Below, in pieces: positions 44,256 to 53,630 of a stretch of DNA of 64,000 nt. Position 1 is the stretch's first letter. Each line of letters starts with the position of its first letter. Made by a program: the position numbers and the translations under genes. Below the pieces are notes generated by a model that was not told the origin of the DNA, ran no database searches, and was given only the letters and a program-made list of their open reading frames with translations. The stretch comes from JAFDVL01 sp963794955 (GTDB lineage Bacteria; Acidobacteriota; Blastocatellia; RBC074). The stretch lies in assembly GCA_963794955.1 (NCBI GenBank), contig CAWCGF010000005.1:62001-126000 (forward strand). Reading direction: 5' to 3'.

Positions 44256-44984
44256 ATGAATTACTTCAATTATTTTACCGAAGTCGAACAGGAATTTGTG
44301 CGGCGGCGCGGAAAGCACTTACTGGTGTCGCCGCTCGATTGGTCGCTGATTGAAACCTGGCAGCAGCGCGGCGTTCCCTTGCGGATTGCCTTGCGTGGCA
44401 TCAATCAGGCATTCGACCTGCACGATCAAAAGCCGCGCAAATTCGGGCAATGGGTGAACAATTTGTTTTATTGCCAACAAGCCGTCGAAATCGCGTATCA
44501 GCAATATTTGGAATCGCACGTCGGCGGTCAGCAAGAAAAGGGCAATGGCACTGACACGGAGCCAGAGTCAGAAGAAATAGGTGGCTTTTCAGTTGCGAAT
44601 ATCAAGCTCGCGCTCGATGAATGGCAGGAAACATTAACCCGGCTGAGTATCAGTAATGCAGATGACGTGTTTTTAGCCGAAGCCTTTGATCGCGCCGCGC
44701 GTCGCATTGAAGAAATCAGCCACGATTTAAGTAAACCCAGCGATGATTTCCTGGGGCAGTTGGATGCGGATTTGAACTTGATCGAGGCCTTTTTGCTCGA
44801 CGCCATCCAGCAACACGCAAGCACAGAAATGCTGACCGAATTGCGGGCGCAAGGCGAGAAAGACCTGAAAAATTATCGCAAGAATATGGACAAAGAAATC
44901 TACGAACAAACGCTCGATAATTGGATTGCGCGCAAGCTGCGCGATGAATACTGTGTGCCACGACTTGGCCTGTTTTATTTGTAA
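44256..44984 (+). CDS. Conserved hypothetical protein
   Basis: A 242-residue soluble protein starting MNYFNYFTEVEQEFVRRRGK at ATG 44256; the in-frame codons before it come from the heptamer array and are not counted. The N-terminal part (LLVSPLDWSLIETWQQRGVP, then LRIALRGINQAFDLHDQ) suggests a winged-helix-like or helical domain. An acidic spacer (TDTEPESEEIG) follows, and the C-terminal half is helical (FDRAARRIEEISHDLSKPSD, DLKNYRKNMDKEIYEQTLD). No known domain is recognised. Its stop codon touches the rlmD ATG, so the two are co-translated; a link to RNA or translation is only guilt by association. Confidence 0.7.
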   Translation: MNYFNYFTEVEQEFVRRRGKHLLVSPLDWSLIETWQQRGVPLRIALRGINQAFDLHDQKPRKFGQWVNNLFYCQQAVEIAYQQYLESHVGGQQEKGNGTDTEPESEEIGGFSVANIKLALDEWQETLTRLSISNADDVFLAEAFDRAARRIEEISHDLSKPSDDFLGQLDADLNLIEAFLLDAIQQHASTEMLTELRAQGEKDLKNYRKNMDKEIYEQTLDNWIARKLRDEYCVPRLGLFYL

Positions 44985-46185
44985 ATGAGCTTAGCCATCG
45001 GCGACATCCACGACATTACGATTGAGAAAATCGTGTACGGCGGCGACGGACTGGGGCGCGTGGAGGGGCAAGCCGTGTTCGTACCTTATGCCGCGCCAGG
45101 CGATCACTTGCGCGTGCGCATCACCAGTCTTGAACGCAACTTCGCGCGCGGCGTGATCGAAGCAATCGTCGAGCCTTCGTCGGCACGCCGTGCTGCGCCT
45201 TGCCAACATTTCGGCGTGTGTGGCGGCTGTCAATTGCAGCATTTGCAATATGCTGCACAGCTTGAGAGCAAAGCTGGATTCATCCGAGAATCGCTGCGCC
45301 GTGTTGGCGGTATTGATTGGCAAGCAGAGATTCCAGTGCTGGCAGCAAGCGAGTTCGGCTATCGTGCGCGGGCAGAAATCAAAATCAACGGCGAGCAAAT
45401 TGGGTTTTATCAGGCCAACTCGCACGACATCTGTGAAGTCACTGAATGCCCCATTTTATTGCCTGCAGCAAATGCTGAGTTGCAAGAATTGCACAAGCCT
45501 CCGAACCTATTGCCAAGCCGGGCAACACGCGTATACTTGACTGTTGGCGATGATAAAACCTTAGCGACGCCAGCCACGGGTGAGAATGCGCGCGCCGCAG
45601 AAATTGATGCCAAAGGCACTGTTGTACAAACGATTTCCGGCTTTCGCTATAACTTTGGCGTGCGGACGTTCTTTCAATCCAATCGCCTGTTAGTCGAGCA
45701 GCTCGTAGGCGCTGCGCTTGGCGAGGCGGAAGGCAAAGTCGCGTTTGATCTCTACGCCGGAGCGGGCTTGTTTTCCCTGCCGCTCGCGCAACGATTCCAG
45801 CGAGTGTTTGCCGTCGAAGGCAGCGGTATTTCAGTTCGCCACGGCCTTGCGAATGTGCAAAACAATCATATTCACAACGTCACTTATGAATGCCTGTCCG
45901 TCGAAGCCTGGCTCAAACACAAAGCGCCAAAGTTGCCGCGCCCGGATTTTGCCTTGCTTGATCCGCCACGCGCAGGCGCAGGCGCAGCGGTCATCATCGG
46001 TTGGTTACGCTCAAGCCCAAAGCGCGAATTCCATTATGTTTCGTGTGATCCGACAACGCTTGGCGCGCGATTTGAAATTACTGACCAAAACGAATACAAA
46101 CTTGATGTCGATCACGGCGCTGGATATGTTTCCGCAAACGTATCACGTCGAAACTGTTGCCAAATTAACGTGCATGGCGGGATAA
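44985..46185 (+). CDS. rlmD: 23S rRNA m5U methyltransferase (RlmD/RumA type), with +1 frameshift
   Basis: SAM-dependent enzyme that makes 5-methyluridine in 23S rRNA or tRNA. An N-terminal TRAM domain (IEKIVYGGDGLGRVEGQAVF) is followed by the Fe-S cluster cysteines in CQHFGVCGGCQ with a later one in CEVTECPI. The catalytic domain has FDLYAGAGLFSLPLAQRF (SAM) and the nucleophile in YVSCDPTTL. Just after this the open frame runs on into comEC. The next phase gives the family end ARDLKLLTKTN, then ALDMFPQTYHVETVAKL, so one extra G at about 46061-46063 is inferred. The apparent fusion with comEC is therefore an artefact. RlmD versus TrmA specificity cannot be told for certain. Confidence 0.9.
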
Positions 46186-46226
46186 ATAATTTCGCCATCC
46201 GCCATCGAAATTCCGCATTCACCTAT

Positions 46227-48998
46227 ATGCCCCGTCGCCTTGCCTTCGCACAACTCAGCGTGCGCGAGCAACCGCTTGTTTTTCTGGCGGTAGCTTTTAT
46301 TTTGGGAGAATTGGTTGCGGCACGATCTCAATTTTCCAATCTCAAATCCTGGCTTGTTTCAGCCATTATTCTATTCGCCATTGCTATTGTTTTCCTCTGC
46401 CTCCAACGATTTCAATGGCAGCGCGATTGGATTATCACCGCAATGTTGTTGCTGAGTTGCTTTGCCTGCGGCGCTTGCCTGTGGTCGCTCAATGAAGCAG
46501 GTGTCGCAGAACATCGCATCAAAAAACTCTTTGCGAATGATGTCATTGAAGCCGCAGAGCCGGTAGAAATCTGGGGTACTGTCACTGCTGCGCCGGAACT
46601 CGCGCCGGACCGAATCTATTTGGAAATTGCCATCGAACGCATCGCAACTCGGGGAAAAGAGCTACTGGCCTCCGGCACCGTACGCTTAGTGGTGCCTTTT
46701 GCAGAAGCGCAGGATCGCCTTGATTACGACGCCTTGCAGCTTGATTACGGTGTGAGGATTCGCGCCCTGACGAATCTGCGGAAAGCACAAGGGTATCGCA
46801 ATCCAGGCGCACCGAATTTTGCTGAACTGCTGGAATATCACGGCTACGATGCGACTGGGCTGATCAAAAGCGCGTTGTTGATTGAGCGGCTAGGTGAAGG
46901 CTCAGGCACTCGCCTCCTCAGCCTTCTGTATTCTATCCGGGCCAACGCCATCGCGGTGATTTTGCAGAGCCTTACACAACCAACCTCCGGCATTCTGGCC
47001 GCCGCGTTGTTCGGCAATCAGCATTTTCTTGCGCGCGATGTCGCTGAATCATTTCGCTTGGGCGGGACGTTCCACCTCCTTGTCATTTCCGGCTTGCACG
47101 TAGCGGTGTTGGCGCTCGTGATTTTGTGGCTGACCACCAAACTTATTAAATCGCGGGGCTTGCGCCTGGCTGTCATCATGTTGCTGCTTTGGGCGTATAC
47201 GCTGATGGTCGGAGCACAGTCGGCCATCATGCGCGCCACTGTAATGCTGACGTTTGTGCTAATCGGGCAACTGATTTTCCGCACGGCTCCAGGCGCAAAT
47301 ACATTGGCGGCGTCAGCCTTGGTTTTATTGGCGTGGCAGCCGCACGATCTTTTCAATCCAGGATTTCAGCTTTCGTACTTGACTGTCCTGATGGTTGTTG
47401 CAGTTATGGTGCCGCTACTTGATCGCCTGAAGCAGCTTGGCGAATGGCAGCCTTCTGCGCTTACACCGTATCCGCCGCGCGTTCCAGCTTGGTTGAAGTG
47501 GTATGCTGAAGTCCTGCATTGGAACGAAGCTGAGTTTCGAGCCGAGATGCATAAAGCGCCGATTCATTACCGCTTGGAAAAAGCACGGATGGCAAAATGG
47601 TTGAGCGCGACGCGAGTGAGGCGAGGGTGTCAGCAAAGCCTTCGTTGGACGGCGACGACTATCATCGCTACGGTAGGAATACAACTCGGCTTGTTGCCCG
47701 TGATGATCGCGTATTTTCATCGCGTCTCGTTTGTCTCGCCCCTCACAAACGTAATACAAGGTGCCTTGATGTTTGTGCTGATGATTGCCGGGGCCGTGTA
47801 TTTATTGTTCTATTCGCTGGTCGGCAGTGTGGTGATGAAGTTCGCAGCGGTAATGAATTGGCTTGGTTGGCTGACAGCACACGCAGCGGATTGGTTGCTG
47901 GTATGGCGGAAACTGAATTTTCGGGTGCCGGATTACGGCGCGAATTCAGCGTGGATGTATGCAGTGTATTTTGCCTTGGTATTAGTATTTATTGTGGCGT
48001 TAACTCTTTGGAATCCATTTTCTCTTCACTCCAGGGGCACGGAGGATTCGCAGAGAATGCGCAGAGGGTTCATTTTTGGCGTGTTGAGTTTTTCCGGGCT
48101 GGCGTTGCTGGCGCTAATTACCCTACTCATCTGGCATCCACATCAGCACGAATTCGAGCCAGGCCGGTTGAGCATTACGTTTCTGGATGTGGGGCAAGGC
48201 GATGGAATGCTGATTTCGTTTCCGAATGGCAAGCTGATGTTGCTCGACAGCGGTGGTCGCATGCCGACGGATTTAGCACAAACCGAGGGTGAAAAAATAT
48301 TCATTGAAGATCGCATCAGCATTGGCGAGGCGGCTGTTTCACCGTACCTGTGGCAGCGCGGCATCAAGCGATTAGATTTCATTGCGGCGAGTCACGGGCA
48401 TTCCGATCACACGCAAGGCTTTGCAGACATCGGCAAAAGCTTTGTGATTGGGGAGGCGTTGACAGGCGTGATCCCAACAGACGACAAGCAATTCGATGCG
48501 CTTCGAGAAGCAGCTAATTACGCAGGCGCACCGTTGCGCTCCATTGCGCGGGGCGACCGGCTGGAAATTGAGGGGGTGCAGGTGGAAGTGCTGACGCCGT
48601 TTCGTGAAGCATTGAATGCGGTGCAGGCCGCGAACAATCAATCCCTGACGTTACGGCTGCGCTTTGGCCAACGCGTATTTTTGCTGACGGGTGACATCGA
48701 AAAAGAAATCGAAAGGCGGCTCGTCGCGGAAAATGAAGACCTGAAAACCAGTGTGCTGAAAGTCGCGCATCACGGCTCGCGGAGTTCTTCAACGGCTGCT
48801 TTTTTAGCACGTGCGCAACCCACCGTAGCAGTGATTTCGGTCGCTGATCCCAGCCCCTACGATCACCCGCATCCTGAAACAATGACTGGCTTACAGAAGA
48901 TCGGCGCGCGGGTTTTGCCAACGAGTCGCTGCGGCGCAATTACGATTTCGACAGATGGGAATGATTTGCAGGTTAAGACGTTCGTCAAATGCGAATGA
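46227..48998 (+). CDS. comEC: DNA uptake channel protein ComEC/Rec2
   Basis: Inner-membrane channel that takes single-stranded DNA into the cell during natural transformation. ATG 46227 (MPRRLAFAQLSVREQPLVFL) gives 923 residues. N-terminal helices and a DUF4131 region come first, then the competence domain (ILAAALFGNQHFLARDVAES, HLLVISGLHVAVLALVILWL) with about ten helices. The C-terminal metallo-beta-lactamase-like domain has FLDVGQGDGMLISF and ASHGHSDHTQG, a metal-binding HxHxDH-like motif, plus VAHHGSRSSS. A repeat-like stretch at 48031-48070 encodes part of the loop before the last helix. It overlaps convergent comEA by 14 bp. Confidence 0.93.
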   Translation: MPRRLAFAQLSVREQPLVFLAVAFILGELVAARSQFSNLKSWLVSAIILFAIAIVFLCLQRFQWQRDWIITAMLLLSCFACGACLWSLNEAGVAEHRIKKLFANDVIEAAEPVEIWGTVTAAPELAPDRIYLEIAIERIATRGKELLASGTVRLVVPFAEAQDRLDYDALQLDYGVRIRALTNLRKAQGYRNPGAPNFAELLEYHGYDATGLIKSALLIERLGEGSGTRLLSLLYSIRANAIAVILQSLTQPTSGILAAALFGNQHFLARDVAESFRLGGTFHLLVISGLHVAVLALVILWLTTKLIKSRGLRLAVIMLLLWAYTLMVGAQSAIMRATVMLTFVLIGQLIFRTAPGANTLAASALVLLAWQPHDLFNPGFQLSYLTVLMVVAVMVPLLDRLKQLGEWQPSALTPYPPRVPAWLKWYAEVLHWNEAEFRAEMHKAPIHYRLEKARMAKWLSATRVRRGCQQSLRWTATTIIATVGIQLGLLPVMIAYFHRVSFVSPLTNVIQGALMFVLMIAGAVYLLFYSLVGSVVMKFAAVMNWLGWLTAHAADWLLVWRKLNFRVPDYGANSAWMYAVYFALVLVFIVALTLWNPFSLHSRGTEDSQRMRRGFIFGVLSFSGLALLALITLLIWHPHQHEFEPGRLSITFLDVGQGDGMLISFPNGKLMLLDSGGRMPTDLAQTEGEKIFIEDRISIGEAAVSPYLWQRGIKRLDFIAASHGHSDHTQGFADIGKSFVIGEALTGVIPTDDKQFDALREAANYAGAPLRSIARGDRLEIEGVQVEVLTPFREALNAVQAANNQSLTLRLRFGQRVFLLTGDIEKEIERRLVAENEDLKTSVLKVAHHGSRSSSTAAFLARAQPTVAVISVADPSPYDHPHPETMTGLQKIGARVLPTSRCGAITISTDGNDLQVKTFVKCE
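48031..48070. repeat. CACGGAGG/GCAGAG repeat embedded in comEC
   Basis: The words GGGCACGGAGGATTC, GCAGAGAATGC and GCAGAGGG lie inside the comEC frame and encode HSRGTEDSQRMRRG, a charged loop between two membrane segments. They resemble the GGCACAGAG words of the murE-murF inverted repeat. An inserted repeat kept in frame is an inference. Confidence 0.5.
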
Positions 48999-49335
48999 GG
49001 TGCGCAATTTCACGATAGCGTTTGGCGCTCAGGCCTTTGATGATAATGAGGTCTTGCGGGCGTTTGAAGGGGCCGTGTTTGTGGCGATGATCGAGAATGC
49101 GCTGCGCCACGCTTTGCCCCACGTACGGCAAGCGTGTCAGTTCAGCGGCGGAAGCGGTGTTGAGGTTGATGCGCGCTTGCGCCCTGCCAGGCGCAAGCAA
49201 AAGGCAAAAGGCAAATAGCAAAAGGCAAAAGTGGAAAGATGAAGGCTGCACCGCTTTATCCGAAAAAGAAAAAATGCTGACCTTTTGCCGCCAGTTGCCA
49301 CTGTTTGCTTTTCGATATTTACCTTTTACTTTCAT
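48985..49335 (-). CDS. comEA: ComEA-like helix-hairpin-helix protein with repeat-encoded signal peptide
   Basis: Periplasmic DNA-binding protein that receives DNA during transformation. The 116-residue product ends with a double helix-hairpin-helix: INLNTASAAELTRLPYVGQS, VAQRILDHRHKHGPFKRP, DLIIIKGLSAKRYREI. ATG 49335 overlaps the stop of the glutaminyl cyclotransferase gene (ATGA). The N-terminal 54 residues, including the hydrophobic core HFCLLLFAFCLLLAPG, are encoded by the repeat element 49195-49335 (GCAAAAG heptamers, minus strand). The n-region is unusually long and polar. Paired tail to tail with comEC, which supports a competence role. Confidence 0.85.
   Translation of the reverse strand: MKVKGKYRKANSGNWRQKVSIFSFSDKAVQPSSFHFCLLLFAFCLLLAPGRAQARINLNTASAAELTRLPYVGQSVAQRILDHRHKHGPFKRPQDLIIIKGLSAKRYREIAHLIRI
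49195..49335 (-). repeat. Repeat element encoding the ComEA signal peptide (copy A)
   Basis: About 140 bp, from the ATGA start to the end of the hydrophobic core. On the plus strand GGCAAAA/GCAAAAG heptamers recur near 49195-49232; facing CCTTTTGCC and GCTTTTC words lie at about 49281-49312, so the element is an imperfect palindrome. The 39 bases next to the mature domain match copy B (55822 onward) at 38 positions. See copy B. Confidence 0.8.
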
Positions 49336-50162
49336 TTCTTCTTCAGCCGAATCTCAAACATCTTCGACCATTTCTTGCCGGTGACGAATAAGCGATCCTG
49401 CGCTGCGTCATACGCAATGCCGTTGAGGACATCAGCTTCCGGGCTATCCTGTTCGTCTTTCAGGTCACGCAGATCAATCCAACCGAGAACGTTGCCGTCT
49501 TTCGGGTCAATGCGGACGATCATGCCTTCACGTGCTTGCCAGATGTTGGCGAAAATCTCGCCTTTGACATACTCCAATTCGTTCAGTTCTTCGACGCGTC
49601 GGTCTTTATCGTACACGTTAATCTTGCGCTGTTCTTGAAACGTCACTGGATCAAGAAACCGCAGTTGATGCGAGCCATCACTGAGAATCAGCGACTTGCC
49701 GTCGTGCGTGAGTCCCCACCCTTCGCCGCGATATTTGAATTCGCCTTGGGGCGCAAAGGTGTCGCGGTCATAAATGAACCCCTTATGATCCTGCCAGGTG
49801 AGTTGAAAGAGCTTGCCATCAAACAGTGCCAAGCCTTCGGCAAAGTATGGCTCTGGGACATCAGTTTTTTTGAGGACTTTGCCCGTCGTGACGTCAACTT
49901 TGCGCAGGCTGGAATGACCACCGTGCGCCTCGTTCAGGCCCGCACTCTCATAAAACAGGCCGTTGTCAAAGACCAAGCCTTGCGTGAACGAAGTTCGATC
50001 ATGCGGATAGGTGTTGACGATTTCGTACGTGTAAATCGGTGGCTCGGCGGTGACGCTATTATTGGCAGAGGAAGTGACCGCAACCGAGGTTGGCACGCTC
50101 GGCCCCTGACAGGCGGAAAGAAAAACCAGCAACGAAAATAGTAAGCGGGGTAATGATTTCAT
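49332..50162 (-). CDS. Glutaminyl-peptide cyclotransferase (lipoprotein)
   Basis: Propeller-type glutaminyl cyclase that turns N-terminal glutamine into pyroglutamate on exported proteins. The 276-residue product starts MKSLPRLLFSLLVFLSACQG with a lipobox LSAC, so it is membrane anchored. YEIVNTYPHDRTSFTQGLVF is the family hallmark, then YESAGLNEAHGGHSSLRKVD, EGWGLTHDGKSLILSDGSHQ, LNELEYVKGEIFANIW and VLNGIAYDAAQDRLFVTGKK. It overlaps comEA by 4 nt and lies 12 bp downstream of the histidine kinase gene, so it is in the same operon. Confidence 0.92.
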   Translation of the reverse strand: MKSLPRLLFSLLVFLSACQGPSVPTSVAVTSSANNSVTAEPPIYTYEIVNTYPHDRTSFTQGLVFDNGLFYESAGLNEAHGGHSSLRKVDVTTGKVLKKTDVPEPYFAEGLALFDGKLFQLTWQDHKGFIYDRDTFAPQGEFKYRGEGWGLTHDGKSLILSDGSHQLRFLDPVTFQEQRKINVYDKDRRVEELNELEYVKGEIFANIWQAREGMIVRIDPKDGNVLGWIDLRDLKDEQDSPEADVLNGIAYDAAQDRLFVTGKKWSKMFEIRLKKK

Positions 50163-50174
50163 GGAGTGAGATGA

Positions 50175-51284
50175 TCAAGTTGCAGTCAGTTTCGGCAATT
50201 GAATCCAGAAGCGCGAGCCACGATGTGCGCGCGGCCTATAACCAATCGTGCCGCCCCAACGCTCAATCATGATGCGGCAAAAATAAAGTCCGAAGCCGTA
50301 GTGCCCGTGTTTGGGTTGTGCGAACTTCTGAAAAAGCGTCCCTGCCAGTTCTGCCGGGACGCCCGGTCCTTCGTCTTCGACGGTAAGTGTAACGTGGGTG
50401 CCCTCATCGCGCAGGGTGATATTTACCATCGAAAAAGGCGGCCCCATACGCAATGCGTTCTCAATCAGATTCAAGATCACGCGCTGTAAGCGAATCCGCT
50501 CCCCTGTCACCTTCCAGTTGCGGCTGCAATCGGTGGTGGGGTCAAGTTGCAAATTGATTTTATGGAGCGAAGCCGTCGCGGCCAATTCGTTCATGACGAT
50601 GCGCACACAACCCAATAAATCCGGCGCTTGGTCAGATGCCATCTGCCGCGCGCCGAGCGATTCCATCTCGGCGGAAAACGCTTGCACGATGTCATGCACC
50701 AGTTGTTCCTGTTGCGTGTGCTGACGCTGTCCGATCAACAGCGAATCGTGGCCGTTGGGCGTAAGCGATTCGGAACTGAGGGCAGAAAACGAAAGTCTGA
50801 TGCCCATCAATAAGCTCACCAGATCGTGTGCGATGCAGTGCAGCAGAATTTCTTTTTTCTGCGTTTCTTTGATGAGCTGATTTTGCAAGAGCGATTTTTC
50901 CCTGGCGATTTGCAACAGGCGGCGGCGTTCTTCATGGGCGACGCCCAACAACTGAATGAGTAAAATCTGGCGGTCGCCAATACACAACGCAGTGGCTTCC
51001 AAATGATCTTCCTTGCCTGAAGGCCCCTTCTCTTCCCACGAACCAGATTTCAAGAGACCCGGTTCACACGCCTGCCAAAAGGCGCGAGCATCCACCAAAA
51101 AGTTTTCCAGGAACGGCGAAGTCAGAGCAAGCTGCAACTGCGGCGCTTTTGCCACCGCATCGGTGTAAAGCCACGCAAACCAAGCGGGCATGTCCCCCAT
51201 GATCGTAAAGGAACCATCCGGCAACCGCTCCACCACCATGACATCAAGCGCAGCCAATAAATCTGTTAAGAAGGGTTCACTCAT
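50175..51284 (-). CDS. Soluble sensor histidine kinase
   Basis: A 369-residue cytoplasmic histidine kinase. The N-terminal 130 residues look like a PAS-type sensor (MVVERLPDGSFTIMGDMPAW). A helical linker leads to the H box LHCIAHDLVSLLMG (His153), the N box LNLIENALRMGP, G1 VEDEGPGVPAEL and G2 YGFGLYFCRIMIERWGG. No membrane helix and no adjacent response regulator, so it may signal by phosphotransfer to a distant partner or act with the GTPase 14 bp upstream. Fourth gene of the operon that starts with the coiled-coil protein. Confidence 0.9.
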   Translation of the reverse strand: MSEPFLTDLLAALDVMVVERLPDGSFTIMGDMPAWFAWLYTDAVAKAPQLQLALTSPFLENFLVDARAFWQACEPGLLKSGSWEEKGPSGKEDHLEATALCIGDRQILLIQLLGVAHEERRRLLQIAREKSLLQNQLIKETQKKEILLHCIAHDLVSLLMGIRLSFSALSSESLTPNGHDSLLIGQRQHTQQEQLVHDIVQAFSAEMESLGARQMASDQAPDLLGCVRIVMNELAATASLHKINLQLDPTTDCSRNWKVTGERIRLQRVILNLIENALRMGPPFSMVNITLRDEGTHVTLTVEDEGPGVPAELAGTLFQKFAQPKHGHYGFGLYFCRIMIERWGGTIGYRPRAHRGSRFWIQLPKLTAT

Positions 51285-51298
51285 ACAACATTACAGCA

Positions 51299-51796
51299 TC
51301 AAGCTGGCAGCATTTGCTTGGCTAAAGTAGCAAATGCCTCTTCCACGCCCTGCCCGGTTTTTGCACTACCATGAAAAACGTGCCAGCCTTTGTTCACTAA
51401 CTCTTCGATAGTGCGATCATCCACTTCCCAACTGTCTCTCAAATCTACTTTATTGAAAACGATCACGAAGGGAACTTTGCCCACCGCCTCTTCCGTGCGT
51501 TGTTGCAAGACGAGGGCTTTGTCGAGCGTTTCGCGTCGCGTGCCATCAACCACCAAGAGATAACCGGAAGCGCCGCGCAAGTAAGACATATGCACTTTTT
51601 GAAATTCATCTTCGCCGTATAAATCCCAGAGAATCAAATTCACCAGCTTCTCTTCCACCTGCACTTGTTTTTTATCAATTTTGACGCCGACCGTGGTGTG
51701 GTATTTGTCCGAAAAGATGCTGCGAACAAAGCGCGTTACCAGACTGGTTTTGCCCACTGCGAAAGAACCGAGCATGCAGATTTTTTTTTGGATCAT
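51299..51796 (-). CDS. Ras/Rab-like small GTPase
   Basis: A 165-residue small GTPase of eukaryote-like Ras/Rab type found in some bacteria. G1 is GSFAVGKTS (10-18), a G2 threonine lies at 34-35, G3 is WDLYGEDE (57-64; usually DTAGQE), G4 is NKVD (115-118) and G5 is GSAK (143-146). The usual G3 glutamine is replaced, so intrinsic hydrolysis may be low and a partner may supply it. There is no C-terminal cysteine for lipid anchoring. It sits 50 bp after an OmpA-family protein with a roadblock/longin-like region, a fold known to regulate such GTPases (as MglB does MglA). Confidence 0.9.
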   Translation of the reverse strand: MIQKKICMLGSFAVGKTSLVTRFVRSIFSDKYHTTVGVKIDKKQVQVEEKLVNLILWDLYGEDEFQKVHMSYLRGASGYLLVVDGTRRETLDKALVLQQRTEEAVGKVPFVIVFNKVDLRDSWEVDDRTIEELVNKGWHVFHGSAKTGQGVEEAFATLAKQMLPA

Positions 51797-51846
51797 GGAC
51801 TGATAGCTCGTGGTATCTGATTCGTGAAGCCGTCGTCACACACAGA

Positions 51847-53619
51847 TTAATTGCTTATTTCAACCTTGAAAGTTACGCGACGATTGGCTTCCGGCGTGTC
51901 GGCAATCGGTTCTTGATCGCTCACGCCTTCCGTTATCAGGTTCGTCTGTTTTAAGTGACCGCTGCGCGCTTCCAACAGCAATTTGACCTGCGCTGCGCGC
52001 TCCCGACTCATCGCTTGATTGCTTTCCTTGGTGCCCGATGAATCCGTATGACCAATAATTCTGATGCTGATCGTTTTGTTCGCTTGCTGTGCGAACTCAT
52101 CCAATTGCATCACCTTTCTCGCCAGCGCATTCATCGTCTCACCCTGAGTTGGTGCGGGCGTCGGATTATTCTCAACAAAGCGCACGGACAAGGCCTCAAT
52201 TTCCTGTTGCAGCATGGTCAACTCGCCCGCCGTCTCCCACTGCAACTGAGCAATACCGGGGATGAAAGGAGCCAACATTTTCGCCTCCGAAAACCACTGC
52301 TGAGACGCTCGACCAGTCGCATAAAGCATACCATTCTTCACTTTTAATGTAACGCCAGGCGGTGGATGGAGCAGTTTTTTCGCGCGCGCTTCCGCCAGTT
52401 CCGGCGCTTGATATTCTTTCCAATGCGCCTCCAGCTTGGCCGGGTTCAGCTTGTATTGCGTCATCAACTGCGCCGCATCAATGGCTAAAGGATCGCGCAA
52501 TCCAGTGAGTGAATATGTGCCCCAGCCTCGTTCAGTTTCCGTCAGTACGATGCCAGGTGACGCGCGTAACTTCTCCAAATAGTTGTTCCAACGTAGCCAA
52601 TCCCGTCCCGAGAAAAATCCCCAGATGCTACAAGCCAACACGGCCACACTCAAAATGGCCCGGGCCACTTTGGGCAGGCCTTGCTGCGCGGGCTCAGCAA
52701 AGGCTTGAAATCGCGTCTTTAGATGTGCTTCCAATAATGGACGACAAACATCAAACGGCGCGGCATCGCCATCAAAGGCTTTCAGCTTGTCGCTGCGCTC
52801 TCGGTGAATGCGCTCAATGGTTTCCTGCATTTCTTCTTTCAGTTCCGCTGGAGCCGTGCCGCGTACGGCACAAGCCAGCGAGGCCCTGGGGCCACGCACT
52901 GTCAGCACCCGCAAATCATCGTATTTTAATTCCGCATCTGCTTCCTCACTGGCACCGAAAGAATCCTGAATAAAATCTCGGATGGCGGTCAGCATGCCGG
53001 AAATCAACTCCGGTTCCTGCACCTTTACTGCATCGCCCAACACGTAACTAAGCACCAATCCGGTGGGGCGATGAATCAATAAGACTTGCTCTACGCGATA
53101 GACGAGCGAATGGTACAGCACAACTTCGGCAAAAGATTTGCCTGAGGCAAACGCTTCCCAGCGCCACTGCAAGCCGCGCGAAGAGAAGCTGTGTTGGAGC
53201 ATTTGATTGATGGTTTGCGTTAAGTTGGCGATGGCTTGTGCAACGGCTTTGCGAATAGCTGGCCCCAGAATCGGGAAGATCGCCTCGGAGATATGGGCAG
53301 GATTGCGCTTCGCTGAAACTTTGAGGGATTCCACCACATAAGGAATCATCGCTTCGGTCAATTGATAATCTTCTGCTGCGCGTAACGAAAGAGCATCGGG
53401 CAACACCTGGCGGACACGTGGCGTTAGATGTTCCGGGTCGTTCCATTCTGACTTCAACTGCTCCAGCACCACTTTTTCGTCAGTATCGAACAACAGTTTT
53501 TGCAGTTCCCGCAATTGCGTGGCGGCCAAGCTGTCTTCGCTTGCAGCGCCATTGACGACTTGATTTTGAATGGAGGCCTCATCGCGGTCAGGAATACGAT
53601 GAATGGATGGATCGTTCAT
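51847..53619 (-). CDS. OmpA-family transmembrane protein with cytoplasmic roadblock/longin-like region
   Basis: A 590-residue protein with one central membrane helix (about 318-338, VARAILSVAVLACSIWGFFS). The N-terminal 315 residues have no signal and should stay in the cytoplasm. Within them, residues about 173-285 (RVEQVLLIHRPTGLVLSYVL, SGMLTAIRDFIQDSFG, DLRVLTVRGPRASLACAVRG) resemble the roadblock/longin-like sensor fold. Outside lie a BON-like segment (PPGVTLKVKNGMLYATGRAS) and a C-terminal OmpA peptidoglycan-binding domain (ISIRIIGHTDSSGTKESNQ, RERAAQVKLLLEA). The protein thus could join peptidoglycan outside to the GTPase inside. Fold assignment of the cytoplasmic part is inference. Confidence 0.82.
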   Translation of the reverse strand: MNDPSIHRIPDRDEASIQNQVVNGAASEDSLAATQLRELQKLLFDTDEKVVLEQLKSEWNDPEHLTPRVRQVLPDALSLRAAEDYQLTEAMIPYVVESLKVSAKRNPAHISEAIFPILGPAIRKAVAQAIANLTQTINQMLQHSFSSRGLQWRWEAFASGKSFAEVVLYHSLVYRVEQVLLIHRPTGLVLSYVLGDAVKVQEPELISGMLTAIRDFIQDSFGASEEADAELKYDDLRVLTVRGPRASLACAVRGTAPAELKEEMQETIERIHRERSDKLKAFDGDAAPFDVCRPLLEAHLKTRFQAFAEPAQQGLPKVARAILSVAVLACSIWGFFSGRDWLRWNNYLEKLRASPGIVLTETERGWGTYSLTGLRDPLAIDAAQLMTQYKLNPAKLEAHWKEYQAPELAEARAKKLLHPPPGVTLKVKNGMLYATGRASQQWFSEAKMLAPFIPGIAQLQWETAGELTMLQQEIEALSVRFVENNPTPAPTQGETMNALARKVMQLDEFAQQANKTISIRIIGHTDSSGTKESNQAMSRERAAQVKLLLEARSGHLKQTNLITEGVSDQEPIADTPEANRRVTFKVEISN

Positions 53620-53630
53620 AACCAGTTGTC

